IMG/VR virus record: IMGVR_UViG_3300023500_000006
Location: 1 to 47,265 of that record
Origin: a virus
DNA length: 47,265 nucleotides
Direction: 5' to 3' (one strand)
In this document: positions 17,859-26,134 of the stretch, one piece after another
Layout: the number at the start of each line of letters is the position of its first letter
Position numbering within the stretch: position 1 is the first letter of the stretch
Position numbers and translations under genes: made by a program
Notes under the pieces: model-generated
Seen by the model: only the letters and a program-made list of their open reading frames with translations
Told to the model about the DNA's origin: nothing
The model's database searches: none

Positions 17859-20800
17859 ATGGCTTGTAACGATGTACAAATTATAAAAATAACACCAGAT
17901 GTCAAAGTACTTAACAGTAAAAAAGAGGTTAAGCAGACTAGATATGAGGCCTCACTGGTTAAGGACAGCATGTTACATACACTCCTTACAGGTAATAAGA
18001 CTGAAGTAGCAAACCAATGGGATAATCTATTTGGTTCAGAAGGCTTACTATCTGGTTTCCGTTCAGTACGAGATAAGACACGCACACTTAGAACTTATAT
18101 TAAAAAGAACCCATTTGGTAAACGTATTGGTGATTTAGCTGAAGGTGAGGCTCGACCTATTGCAATAGCAATTAACCACTTAATGTCAGTACAAAAATCA
18201 GAAGAGGATTTAGTATTAAAATATAAACTGTCTACAGATGAGCGTGCACAAATTACTGATAGTGGTAATGATATGACTGATATAACTGGTGGTAAACATC
18301 AGTATAATACTTCATATTCAAATATGGCGAGAACTATTGGTAGAGATATACTTAAGTCAAGAGGTTACAGACTTATACCTAAAAGCCCTGAGGGGGTTAA
18401 ACTTGCAATTGAGCAAGAGATTAAAGTTGGTGAGCAAGCTTTAGCCATGTTAGAAAAACGTGGTCTACTTAGTATTAATGAGAATGGAGCTATAATTAAT
18501 AGACACTTCCATAAGAGTGATGGTTCCCCTGATATGTATAGTGAACACTCTAAGAAAGCTACAGCTACTAAATTAGTAACTGGTATTAAAACTGTAACAC
18601 TTAATTCACTATTCCCAACTGTTGAAGTTGATGAAAATAATATATCAGTTGATAATGGCTTTTATGAGTCTATTACTGAGTTCAATGAAGACCTTGAAAC
18701 TTCTCTTAGTAAGTTGAAAGCTGTAAGTAAACTGGTACTACCTTCTAATAGCTCTATCCCTAGCTCTGAAGCTCAAGAAATCAATGAGGCTATACAAGAC
18801 ATTGAAACTACAGAAGAAACTCGTGCAGTCATTACACAGGCTCAAAAATCTAGTCTTAAAATACAAGGTTTCTTTGCTGAAGCTCTTACTGAGTTAAAAG
18901 GTATGATTAAAGAAGATAGTACTTATCAAACCACTAATGATTACCTAATGGGTATAGCTAAGTATGCATCAGGTAGTAAGGCTAGTAAATTTGTATTTGG
19001 TACACTAGATACTACTAACCTTTATGAAACGTATACGACTGATATGGTTGGGCTTAACCAACAGTTTGGTAAGTCTATATCTAAGGTCCTACCAATAGTT
19101 AGACTATTTGATGACTTTGATACATTGATTGATTCAAACTTACACTATACATACCAGACTGCTGTACAAAACAGACTACATGTATTTGAGCAGACATTGA
19201 ACTATCAGACTGATGCAGCGTTTGCTCGTCCTATTCTTGGTTCACCAGAGGTACAAACACTTAATGAAAAAGAAATTGATTATATGGTTGGATACCTAAT
19301 GGATGAAACTGGTTTATCTATGGATGAAATTCTCGGTAAAAGTAATACTAAAGATGGTATTAAACTAAATGAATACGTTGAAGCATTCAGTGATAAATCT
19401 GCTAATAAGTTGGGTCTAGTTCTTGGTATTGGTAAAGATATGGAGAAAGGTACTGAACCAATTAGAGGTGCTAAATCTGCTTGGGATGTAGCGAACTATA
19501 TCAATGCGATTAGTGACATCCGTAAAGGTTTTGATAAGGGTGAAGTTAATACACATTTCTTAGTTAAACCAGATGCTACAGCTTCTGGGGCACTTATTAC
19601 AGTACTTCAAGCTAGTGGTAGAACTCCTGCAGCAGCAGAGGTAGTAGCAGACTTAGTATTAGGTAAAAGAGTTTATGACTCTAAGACTTCTGAGGTACCT
19701 GAAGAATTTTCAGATATGTATCAACTATCTACACATGTACTTATTAAAGAACTTGATAAGCAAGGGAATAAAAAGCCTAATTCACTAGATGCATTAGGTT
19801 CTGCAGACAATGAAGTATTTGCTATGATGAATAAAATAATTGATACTAATATAGGTGTTATTAATGGTCCCCGTGACCTTATGAAACTACCATTTACTAA
19901 GTTTATTTATGGTCAAGCTAAATATAATAATATACTTGAGATTAGTAAAGAAATAACTAGTAAGATAATTGACAGTAATAAAGTACCTCTAATGCGTGAG
20001 ATACTGGGTATTGATAGCAAAGCTGTCTTACCTGAGGGTGATGAGCTTCGTATACAGCTAATTGCTAAACTAGCACAGAAGAACGGTGTAGCAGATAAAC
20101 TAGTAAGTATTGTTGAGGAGTCAACAGGAGCTAAACTATTTAACGACCAATCTAAAGCACTTGAAGATATGCATAACCTACTAGAAGAGATTAGATTTTC
20201 TGAGGGTAGTTTATATGACCAAATTAGAATTGTACCCACTCTAGCATCATTAGATACTGAAGGTATGGATACTGATGAGGGTTACAAGAATGCTCGTGAA
20301 GAGTTTGGTGCTACTATTGAGAAATGGCATGAAGCCGTAGTTGAAACTGGAGATAAGACTCTTACAACTATTAAGAAACACTTTCCTAACTTAAACTCAA
20401 TTAAAGTACTATTACAACACATGACAGATGCTGCAATACTGGTTAAGTCAATGGAAGCTGTTTATGCTAGACCAGAATTCAAAGATTACACCAATGGCTT
20501 AATGCTTAATCATGATAGTGTTGGTTCAACAGTTGACTTTGCTATTGCTATGGAAGAAGAATATAAGAAACAAATCCTTGAAGTTAATAAAGAATATGAC
20601 TTTGTAGAAGCTGCTCTTAGAGAACTTAAGTATGCACGTTCTATGACCCAAGATAAGGCACTACGAGCTAAAGTAGATGCTCACATAGCTAAGACTGAGC
20701 TTGAGTTAAAAGAAATCATTGCAGCTAAGAAACAAGCTATTGGTAATACTGTTATTGATACATCATTTGGTGTTAAACCAAGTATTGCTGAGAAGGTTAG

Positions 20801-23800
20801 TACTTATAGAGGTAAGGATAATAAAGTAAGTAAGGAAGACACTAAAGTAGAACCATTAGATACACCTAGTAAAGGGTATCAAGAACAAACTATGCAGCGT
20901 GTTAAAGCAGCTATTGGTAGAATGAAAGATACTAACTTAGCTAAATTGTCTTATGTAGCCTTATCTAGAAATCCTGATGTTAATATTGTGATTGATGAAA
21001 AATATAATGGTGTTAAAGCTAAATATGACCTAGGTAGTAATACTATTTACTTTGGTTCTAATCATACTAGTGAACAAATAGCACATGAGGTAGTGCACGC
21101 AGCAACAGCTCAAGCTATTGAAACTGATAGTGAGTTTGCTGCAGAAATAACTAATCTATACAGATATGCTTACAAGCAAAAAGGTAAGTTAAACCCAGAG
21201 CTTACAGCAGTAATTGACAAATTAGAGGGTATGGGCAACAAAGAACGATTACACGAGTTTATAACTCTTGGACTTACTAATCCTAAGTTTGTTGCACAAC
21301 TTAAGCAAGTGCCTGTAGGTACTCGTATTTGGAATAAATTCAAAGCTGCATTTATGCAAATGTTAGGATTATCTCCTAATGAGTTTGATACTGTTTACGG
21401 TAACTTGCTTGGTTCATTACATGATGCTAAGTACTCAGAGAAAAAACAAAGTCCAGAGATTGAATTGGGTTTCGTTGATGTCCTGAATAACGACTATAAA
21501 CCTTATTCTCCTTCAGATAAAAAAGCTGAGGGGGTAGATAAGATTACTAAACCAATATCAGATGCATTTATTAATGTAGATGCTAAGATGGCTAAACTTA
21601 TACAGAGTACTCTAGACTTATCTATTGATGTTACAGCTAATAAATTAAATGGTAAAGATTATCATAAAAAAATGATGAAGAAATCACGCATCTATAAAGA
21701 TACTTTTAATGGTATAGCTCGTCAGTGGGATGAGAATACATTGATTAGTAAGTTAAAAATCTATATGAATTTAGATGATAACTTTGACTATAAAGCAATG
21801 AATAAAATCATTACTGCATCTTTGCATGCTGAGGAACGTAAAGCTTCTTTTGAGCAGAAAGAAATTAATGAATTACAGCGTGGTATTACTAAGGTATATA
21901 CTGAAGATGACATCAAAGGTTTACATGCATTACTTAGTGAAACTCCACTATTTAATCTGGAACCAAGTATGCTAACTGATATACTGAAAGGGAATGTAAC
22001 TATTGCAGATGCGATAGCATCTTTAGAGAGTGACCCTAAGTTAACTGCTGGTCAATTGAGAAATGCTAAAGCTATTGCCAAAGACCTTGCTGGATACTAT
22101 GTTGATAAAGTAGTACCTAAGCACGGGTACAAGACAGACCTGAACCTGCCAGCGAGTATATCTGACAAAGTAAGTAAGTTATCTGCTTTATATGCAATGG
22201 AAAAAGTACCTAATATCAATGGCTTACTAACTAAGATTAACTCTAGCTCTAAGCATACAGATATGTTTACTAAGCTTTATGAAATCTCTGTTGCTAGTAA
22301 GTCTTTAGATAATGAGCTAGATGCAACTATATCTTATCAATTAGATAAGCATACAGGTAATCTTAATCACATGGTATTTAAGAATAATAATGAAACTAGA
22401 GTTGTTACTCTTGGTAATATTAATAAAGCTATGTCTAGCGGATTAGGTTGGAAAGTACTTAGAAAACCTACTAAGACTGAGGCAGGTATCATTTATAGAG
22501 ATGCTGGAGATATATCATTTCAATCTGGTGCAGGTGTAAATCTCAAGATGGACCCAAATATTAATTTATCACTGCCAGGGCAATTTGACCCACTAGCTAA
22601 TAAGGCAGTCACTAATACTGATGCACCAGCTAGACTTATCTTATCGAATAAAGAGTTAGATACTCTTGGTTATGTAAGAAACCCAGTATATAGTTTAGTC
22701 AAAGCATATACTCATAGAATGATGCTATTAGAAACACAGTCAATCCGTGAGGAGATTGTAGATAAGTTTACTTATGATAGTAAGACTAAGCCTGCAGACA
22801 TAGTTAAAGCTATCAAGAAAGGTGAACACCTTTGGTACATTAAACTACCTAAAGATGTAACACTTGCTGATTTACCTAAAGAAATACAAGGTAGATACAC
22901 AGAAGCTCATGCTAAGTCAGATGCAGGAGATTTTGGTGACTCAGTTACTTTGGTTCGTAAAGATATGAAAGATTTTGTTGAGGGGTATAAGGAAATCCAA
23001 ATTGGAGAAACTGGTACAACTCTAAATAAAGCCTTTAGTATTCTTAAGAAATCCGTATTGTTACAGAAGATTCACTGGGTAATTACAGCACCAACTAAGA
23101 TAGCTAGAGATGCAATATCTAATGTAGCTTACCTTATGAGTCGTAATGTTCCTGTGAATGTTATTTACACGAAAACTAAGCGTGTTATGAATGATATGGC
23201 AGACTTAACTACTATTAGGGAGAATCTACTTCAAGCAGAGTTTCAAAATAGAATTAAGAGTACACCCTCATTAGTAAAACGTATCAATAAGCTAGAGAAT
23301 GATATTAAAAACCATCCATTAGCAGCAGCTCACTTTAATGGGTTTATACAGTCACTAGCGATTGAGTTATCTAGTAAAAATGAACATACATTATCTGGGT
23401 TACATAATGATGTTTCTTCATTACTTAACTACCTATTTAAAGATGATAAAGGGTCTTTAAATATAGCTGGTAAGTCAATAATGAAGTTTAGTAAGTTTGG
23501 TGTTAATGGTGAAGACCTATTAATAGCAGTTGCTAACAAACTTGGGTCAAAAACAAAAGCAGCAAGCCCTCAAGCCATTGCAGCATCTTTAAAAGAGATG
23601 GGTGAACATATCAAAGATATTAAAGAGCGAGATGACATTAGTGCTTATATACAAGAGTATTTAGGTACGCCAGGTACTTCAATGGTAGCAGTAGGTTCTG
23701 CAGCAGTACAGGCAGTAGATGTTGTTGCTAAAGTTGTTGACTATGAGAATAATATAGATGTTAAGGTTAAGAATTTTGTTAAAGACAAGAAGAGAAAACC

Positions 23801-23933
23801 TTCTACAGATGAGTTGAAGGCATTGAGTGATGTTGCAGCACAAGAAGCTTTAGAGAACTTCATTGACTATAAGGTAAATATACCTAGAGAGTTTAGATTT
23901 CTAGAGCAAACGGGTGTAACGAGTTTTATATGA
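17859..23933 (+). CDS. Virion RNA polymerase (vRNAP), main reading frame
   Basis: 2024 residues to the first stop. The central region carries the T7-like single-subunit RNA polymerase motifs with N4 vRNAP spacing. A degenerate T/DxxGR segment AVQNR has Arg439. Motif A DATASG has Asp572, 133 residues on (135 in N4). Motif B has Arg672, Lys676 and Tyr684, spaced exactly as N4 Arg666/Lys670/Tyr678. Motif C NHDSVGS has Asp886. An HExxH metallopeptidase-like site HEVVH follows at 1076-1080, with His1132-Glu1133 downstream. N4 vRNAP is about 3500 residues, so this one is compact. It is carried in the virion and transcribes early genes. The frame stops at TGA (23931-23933) and stays open after it (see next entry). 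The TGA context is ATA-TGA-TTT. Confidence 0.9.
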   Translation: MACNDVQIIKITPDVKVLNSKKEVKQTRYEASLVKDSMLHTLLTGNKTEVANQWDNLFGSEGLLSGFRSVRDKTRTLRTYIKKNPFGKRIGDLAEGEARPIAIAINHLMSVQKSEEDLVLKYKLSTDERAQITDSGNDMTDITGGKHQYNTSYSNMARTIGRDILKSRGYRLIPKSPEGVKLAIEQEIKVGEQALAMLEKRGLLSINENGAIINRHFHKSDGSPDMYSEHSKKATATKLVTGIKTVTLNSLFPTVEVDENNISVDNGFYESITEFNEDLETSLSKLKAVSKLVLPSNSSIPSSEAQEINEAIQDIETTEETRAVITQAQKSSLKIQGFFAEALTELKGMIKEDSTYQTTNDYLMGIAKYASGSKASKFVFGTLDTTNLYETYTTDMVGLNQQFGKSISKVLPIVRLFDDFDTLIDSNLHYTYQTAVQNRLHVFEQTLNYQTDAAFARPILGSPEVQTLNEKEIDYMVGYLMDETGLSMDEILGKSNTKDGIKLNEYVEAFSDKSANKLGLVLGIGKDMEKGTEPIRGAKSAWDVANYINAISDIRKGFDKGEVNTHFLVKPDATASGALITVLQASGRTPAAAEVVADLVLGKRVYDSKTSEVPEEFSDMYQLSTHVLIKELDKQGNKKPNSLDALGSADNEVFAMMNKIIDTNIGVINGPRDLMKLPFTKFIYGQAKYNNILEISKEITSKIIDSNKVPLMREILGIDSKAVLPEGDELRIQLIAKLAQKNGVADKLVSIVEESTGAKLFNDQSKALEDMHNLLEEIRFSEGSLYDQIRIVPTLASLDTEGMDTDEGYKNAREEFGATIEKWHEAVVETGDKTLTTIKKHFPNLNSIKVLLQHMTDAAILVKSMEAVYARPEFKDYTNGLMLNHDSVGSTVDFAIAMEEEYKKQILEVNKEYDFVEAALRELKYARSMTQDKALRAKVDAHIAKTELELKEIIAAKKQAIGNTVIDTSFGVKPSIAEKVSTYRGKDNKVSKEDTKVEPLDTPSKGYQEQTMQRVKAAIGRMKDTNLAKLSYVALSRNPDVNIVIDEKYNGVKAKYDLGSNTIYFGSNHTSEQIAHEVVHAATAQAIETDSEFAAEITNLYRYAYKQKGKLNPELTAVIDKLEGMGNKERLHEFITLGLTNPKFVAQLKQVPVGTRIWNKFKAAFMQMLGLSPNEFDTVYGNLLGSLHDAKYSEKKQSPEIELGFVDVLNNDYKPYSPSDKKAEGVDKITKPISDAFINVDAKMAKLIQSTLDLSIDVTANKLNGKDYHKKMMKKSRIYKDTFNGIARQWDENTLISKLKIYMNLDDNFDYKAMNKIITASLHAEERKASFEQKEINELQRGITKVYTEDDIKGLHALLSETPLFNLEPSMLTDILKGNVTIADAIASLESDPKLTAGQLRNAKAIAKDLAGYYVDKVVPKHGYKTDLNLPASISDKVSKLSALYAMEKVPNINGLLTKINSSSKHTDMFTKLYEISVASKSLDNELDATISYQLDKHTGNLNHMVFKNNNETRVVTLGNINKAMSSGLGWKVLRKPTKTEAGIIYRDAGDISFQSGAGVNLKMDPNINLSLPGQFDPLANKAVTNTDAPARLILSNKELDTLGYVRNPVYSLVKAYTHRMMLLETQSIREEIVDKFTYDSKTKPADIVKAIKKGEHLWYIKLPKDVTLADLPKEIQGRYTEAHAKSDAGDFGDSVTLVRKDMKDFVEGYKEIQIGETGTTLNKAFSILKKSVLLQKIHWVITAPTKIARDAISNVAYLMSRNVPVNVIYTKTKRVMNDMADLTTIRENLLQAEFQNRIKSTPSLVKRINKLENDIKNHPLAAAHFNGFIQSLAIELSSKNEHTLSGLHNDVSSLLNYLFKDDKGSLNIAGKSIMKFSKFGVNGEDLLIAVANKLGSKTKAASPQAIAASLKEMGEHIKDIKERDDISAYIQEYLGTPGTSMVAVGSAAVQAVDVVAKVVDYENNIDVKVKNFVKDKKRKPSTDELKALSDVAAQEALENFIDYKVNIPREFRFLEQTGVTSFI

Positions 23934-24134
23934 TTTACATCAAGAATTCAGAGAATTATGTTCAGAAGTTTACGTAATAACCCTGTAAATGCAATGTTCA
24001 CAATTATGTTAAATGATTTGCTAAATATCGGGGGAGGTTCCACTATATTTGATGCTAATATCTTTGAACGAAATATATTTCATACTCCTAACTTAGGATT
24101 AGATGTAGTATTTCCTACAAAAGTATTTGGATAG
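23934..24134 (+). other. In-frame C-terminal extension of vRNAP after UGA
   Basis: In the same frame as the vRNAP gene, 66 sense codons follow the TGA and end in TAG at 24132-24134. The first residues (FTSRIQRIMFRSLRNNPVNA) continue smoothly from the preceding ones and look like an amphipathic, basic C-terminal segment. An internal ATG at 23958 would give a separate 58-residue peptide, but its binding site is poor (AGAG). Decoding of UGA would give a protein of 2091 residues. A UGA-reading tRNA gene lies 136 bp further on. Alternatives are a recent nonsense mutation or a sequencing error. Confidence 0.65.
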
Positions 24135-24156
24135 GGAGGTTTCTAAGCCCCTCTAT
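24131..24156 (+). terminator. Terminator of the late operon
   Basis: ATAGGGAGG and CCCCTCTAT can pair over 9 positions with one mismatch and one G-U around an 8-nt loop, followed by ACTTTT. It overlaps the TAG that ends the vRNAP extension, so late transcripts include the extension. It lies at the convergence of the two gene arms. Confidence 0.55.
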
Positions 24157-24250
24157 ACTTTTGTGCGTTGACTTCATATAGAATACTTCCTACTAAAATC
24201 AATACATTAACAGCAATTTTTATCTTGCCTGGTGTAAATAAAGCTAACAT
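24143..24250 (-). CDS. 35-residue membrane peptide ORF
   Basis: A minus-strand ORF downstream of the tRNA, with AAAAAGG about 8 nt before the ATG. The product has a single hydrophobic helix (about residues 10-26) flanked by basic residues. It overlaps the plus-strand terminator. It may be a genuine small membrane peptide at the end of the leftward transcript; support is limited to the binding site and helix. Confidence 0.35.
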   Translation of the reverse strand: MLALFTPGKIKIAVNVLILVGSILYEVNAQKYRGA

Positions 24251-24269
24251 GATTGGACCTTTTTATGGA

Positions 24270-24345
24270 TGGTATACCCGATAGGATTTGCACCTATGAC
24301 TTTCAGATTTGAAATCTGATACTCTACTAACTGAGTTACGGGCAT
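24270..24345 (-). tRNA. tRNA with anticodon UCA (predicted to read UGA; opal suppressor)
   Basis: A full 76-nt cloverleaf with encoded CCA: acceptor ATGCCCG/CGGGTAT, D stem ACTC/GAGT, anticodon stem TCAGA/TCTGA, a 7-nt loop TTTCAAA with U33 and anticodon UCA, variable AAGTC, T stem ATAGG/CCTAT, discriminator A73. Canonical contacts U8-A14, G15-C48, G19-C56 and U54-A58 are kept; G18-U55 is replaced by A18 and G55. Stem lengths exclude selenocysteine tRNA. A1-U72 and C35/A36 resemble tRNA-Trp, whereas G3-U70 with A73 is the classic alanine identity set, so the charged amino acid is uncertain (Ala or Trp). It is transcribed in the same direction as the metabolic genes, after the MazG-like gene. 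Confidence 0.85.
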
Positions 24346-24414
24346 ATTGAAGGTCTGGTGTTAGTTTTATATCGTAAGACTACTAGTACCTACTAACACT
24401 TAATGGGGGAGTCA

Positions 24415-24434
24415 AACCTAGGTTACCCTAGGTT
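24415..24434. terminator. Perfect 8-bp hairpin at the arm junction
   Basis: AACCTAGG and CCTAGGTT pair perfectly around a TTAC loop, 5 nt past the stop of the MazG-like gene and before the tRNA. No T-run follows on either strand, so it may be an RNA processing signal separating the tRNA from the mRNA or a weak bidirectional terminator. A second inverted repeat (GTGTTAG 24358-24364 with CTAACAC 24393-24399) lies between it and the tRNA. Confidence 0.5.
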
Positions 24435-24438
24435 ATAA

Positions 24439-24900
24439 CTATCTTCTTGCTTTGATAGTATCAAGTAGTTTCTGTAGTTGCTGTTCAGGTGGTATAAAAC
24501 CCTCAGGTTTCATTTGTTTACCCTCTTCATCAGTACCTACAGTTAGCTTTTGCATATTAGCATCAGCTACAATTCCAAGAGCTTTCATAGCTTCTTGTGG
24601 GTTTAGACCAAGTTTGTAAATTGAACCAAGAGCAAATACAATAGTATCTAAGTGTTTATCAAGTCTATCTACATCTTCTAAGTCTGTACCATTGATAGTT
24701 AAATCAATAATCTTTCTTGAGATGTCCTTAGGGCTTGACCCAGATTCCATTTGTAACTGCCCTAATAGTTCAGTAGTATTAAAACCTTCTAAAGCTTCTT
24801 CAATTGGGAAGGCACACTCACGTCCATCTGAGTAACCTTTCACTAATAAACCAGCTTCTTGGTTAAACTTATATATCTGTTTGATTGGGTTTAAGTTCAT
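24439..24900 (-). CDS. MazG-like nucleotide pyrophosphohydrolase
   Basis: 153 residues, all-helical. The region DRLDKHLDTIVFALGSIYKL (about residues 78-97), followed by LGLNPQEAMKAL and VADANMQKL, is the signature of the MazG / PRA-PH alpha-helical NTP-pyrophosphatase superfamily, with acidic residues in EEALEGF (about 33-39) as candidate Mg ligands. Such phage enzymes hydrolyse (d)NTPs or alarmone-like nucleotides to monophosphates. It ends the block of nucleotide-metabolism genes, next to the DUF6378-like gene. Substrate cannot be deduced. Confidence 0.65.
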   Translation of the reverse strand: MNLNPIKQIYKFNQEAGLLVKGYSDGRECAFPIEEALEGFNTTELLGQLQMESGSSPKDISRKIIDLTINGTDLEDVDRLDKHLDTIVFALGSIYKLGLNPQEAMKALGIVADANMQKLTVGTDEEGKQMKPEGFIPPEQQLQKLLDTIKARR

Positions 24901-24918
24901 GACTTAGTTCCTTATATT

Positions 24919-25095
24919 TTAATCATCAATATCGTAATCTGGTGCACCATCTATAAGTTGTTGATGTGCTACATTAGAAGAGTTGTTAGTACTAAGTCTA
25001 GCTTCTAATTCTAATATAGCTTTCTCTCTAACTTCTATAGGTGCCTCAGATATTTTTATCGCATCAATTTTTTTATAAATTTCTGCATCTGTCAT
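24919..25095 (-). CDS. 58-residue hypothetical protein
   Basis: The ATG overlaps the TGA of the preceding gene (ATGA), indicating translational coupling. The product is acidic and helical, with a coiled-coil-like stretch (about residues 5-35) and an Asp-rich C-terminus (GAPDYDIDD). No family is recognised. It sits between two nucleotide-metabolism-type genes. Confidence 0.6.
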   Translation of the reverse strand: MTDAEIYKKIDAIKISEAPIEVREKAILELEARLSTNNSSNVAHQQLIDGAPDYDIDD

Positions 25096-25400
25096 TTTGC
25101 ATTAATCTCATCAACTATTAATTGTGCATAACCTGCAATATCACGCCAATTGTCATCATAAGTTGGGTCACCATTGGCAATCCTAGCTAATTTGTGCATA
25201 ATCATCTCAGCAGCTTCTATCATACTATCAGTAAAGTTTTCTGGTTGTCCAAACAATTTAACGTGTTGTACAAACATATTCTTTAAACCCTGAGATAGCT
25301 CAGCGTGATTAGTAAATTCACCATAACGATTACCTCGTTGCTTTAGGGTTTCTTCTACTGATAAATCAGTAGCTTCACCTGCATCATTAGTTTTACTCAT
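25092..25400 (-). CDS. DUF6378-like phage protein
   Basis: 102 residues containing the recognisable pattern QRGNRYGEFTNHAELSQGL (about residues 20-38) and EMIMHKLARIANGDPTYDDN with WRDIAGYAQL near the C-terminus. This is the pattern of a common phage family (DUF6378) with an all-helical structure that may be related to nucleotide pyrophosphohydrolases. It overlaps the end of nrdB (its ATG precedes the TAA of nrdB) and is coupled to the next gene by ATGA. Exact function unknown. Confidence 0.65.
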   Translation of the reverse strand: MSKTNDAGEATDLSVEETLKQRGNRYGEFTNHAELSQGLKNMFVQHVKLFGQPENFTDSMIEAAEMIMHKLARIANGDPTYDDNWRDIAGYAQLIVDEINAK

Positions 25401-25801
25401 TTGGTTCCCCTAATTTGGATTTAATCTTCGCACGAAGACCTTCTCTAGTACCTAGCATTTTGCGACTATATGCTGTTACCTTACCACTGAAAAAATCAGT
25501 AAGTATTGTACCAGTAACCTCTTCCATAAATGGAAATGGGTTTACTTCAATATCAAAGTTAGCCTTCATACCCAACTCTTTAAGAGCCTGGTCTGCTTGG
25601 TATCTAACGTACTCTTTACATTTATCTTTATCTACATGCTCTGGGTCAATATAATCAACTAGGGCCTCTTCATAAGATACAAGTTCTCTCATACCGCCAT
25701 AAATATCACGCTTTAACTCATCATCCCAAATATCTTGGTTCTCAGAAATATAATCACGAAATAAATTACAGTTACCCATACCATGGACATACTCATCTCT
25801 T
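25393..25801 (-). CDS. nrdB: Ribonucleotide reductase small subunit, exon 2
   Basis: The 3' exon encodes the last 135 residues after the split Ile codon. It begins with RDEYVHG, which supplies metal ligands Glu215 and His218 of the spliced protein (E. coli Glu238/His241), and ends in a C-terminal tail with NPFPFMEE. Joined to exon 1 it gives a 347-residue R2 protein, normal for the family. Without splicing an internal ATG (25779) could start a 128-residue fragment, but that would lack the metal ligands. The reconstruction restores an uninterrupted conserved region, so this is an intron, not a frameshift. Confidence 0.9.
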
Positions 25802-26134
25802 CGTTTATATTCAATGTAAGTCGTTAATTTACATTCGCAGCTCTACCTGCAGCTTATGCTTTCACATAAGACTAGACCATATCATCTTCCCGTAAAGGAA
25901 GGAAACCGCTTCCAGCCACTTGGCTGTACTCTACTAACTCTGCTTGTGAAAACAGGTTTTCGATGGTCGTTGAACTTTCTACTTTAACTTAATAGTAAGT
26001 AGCTTAGCTGCTGATTACCCAACCCTTGTAATTTTCAAACATTCACGCTTACCTTCACAGGTTACGTTGTAGTTTACAAGGCTCTAAGGGCTTTCCAGCA
26101 ATTCAATTTCTTTAAACTCGACTAGTTGGAGTTA
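25802..26134 (-). ncRNA. Group I intron in nrdB (ORF-less, IA2-like)
   Basis: A 333-nt intervening sequence with group I core elements in order on the minus strand: P (AATTGCTGGAAAG, about 26092-26104), Q (AATCAGCAGC, about 26007-26016), R (GTTCAACGACCAT, about 25963-25975) and S (AAGATGATATGGTCT, about 25874-25888); R and S give the P7 pairing GACCAT/ATGGTC. Exon 1 ends ACTCGAT, which pairs with GTCGAGT inside the intron (P1), with the required U-G at the splice site, and the intron ends in G. Splicing joins AT with A to make an Ile codon. No homing endonuclease is inside. Relatives occur in T4 nrdB and td. Confidence 0.9.

Noticed and set aside
23958-24134. Independent 58-residue gene after the vRNAP
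   Set aside because: Binding site is weak, the frame is identical to that of the vRNAP and remains open back to its TGA; a C-terminal extension is the better reading.
24270-24345. tRNA read on the plus strand
   Set aside because: The plus strand gives no usable T-loop or D-loop consensus, whereas the minus strand gives all canonical positions and an encoded CCA.
25780-26134. nrdB seen as two separate genes or as frameshifted
   Set aside because: The reading frames rejoin exactly when the 333-nt segment with group I core elements and P1 pairing is removed, so an intron explains the gap better than decay or a frameshift.
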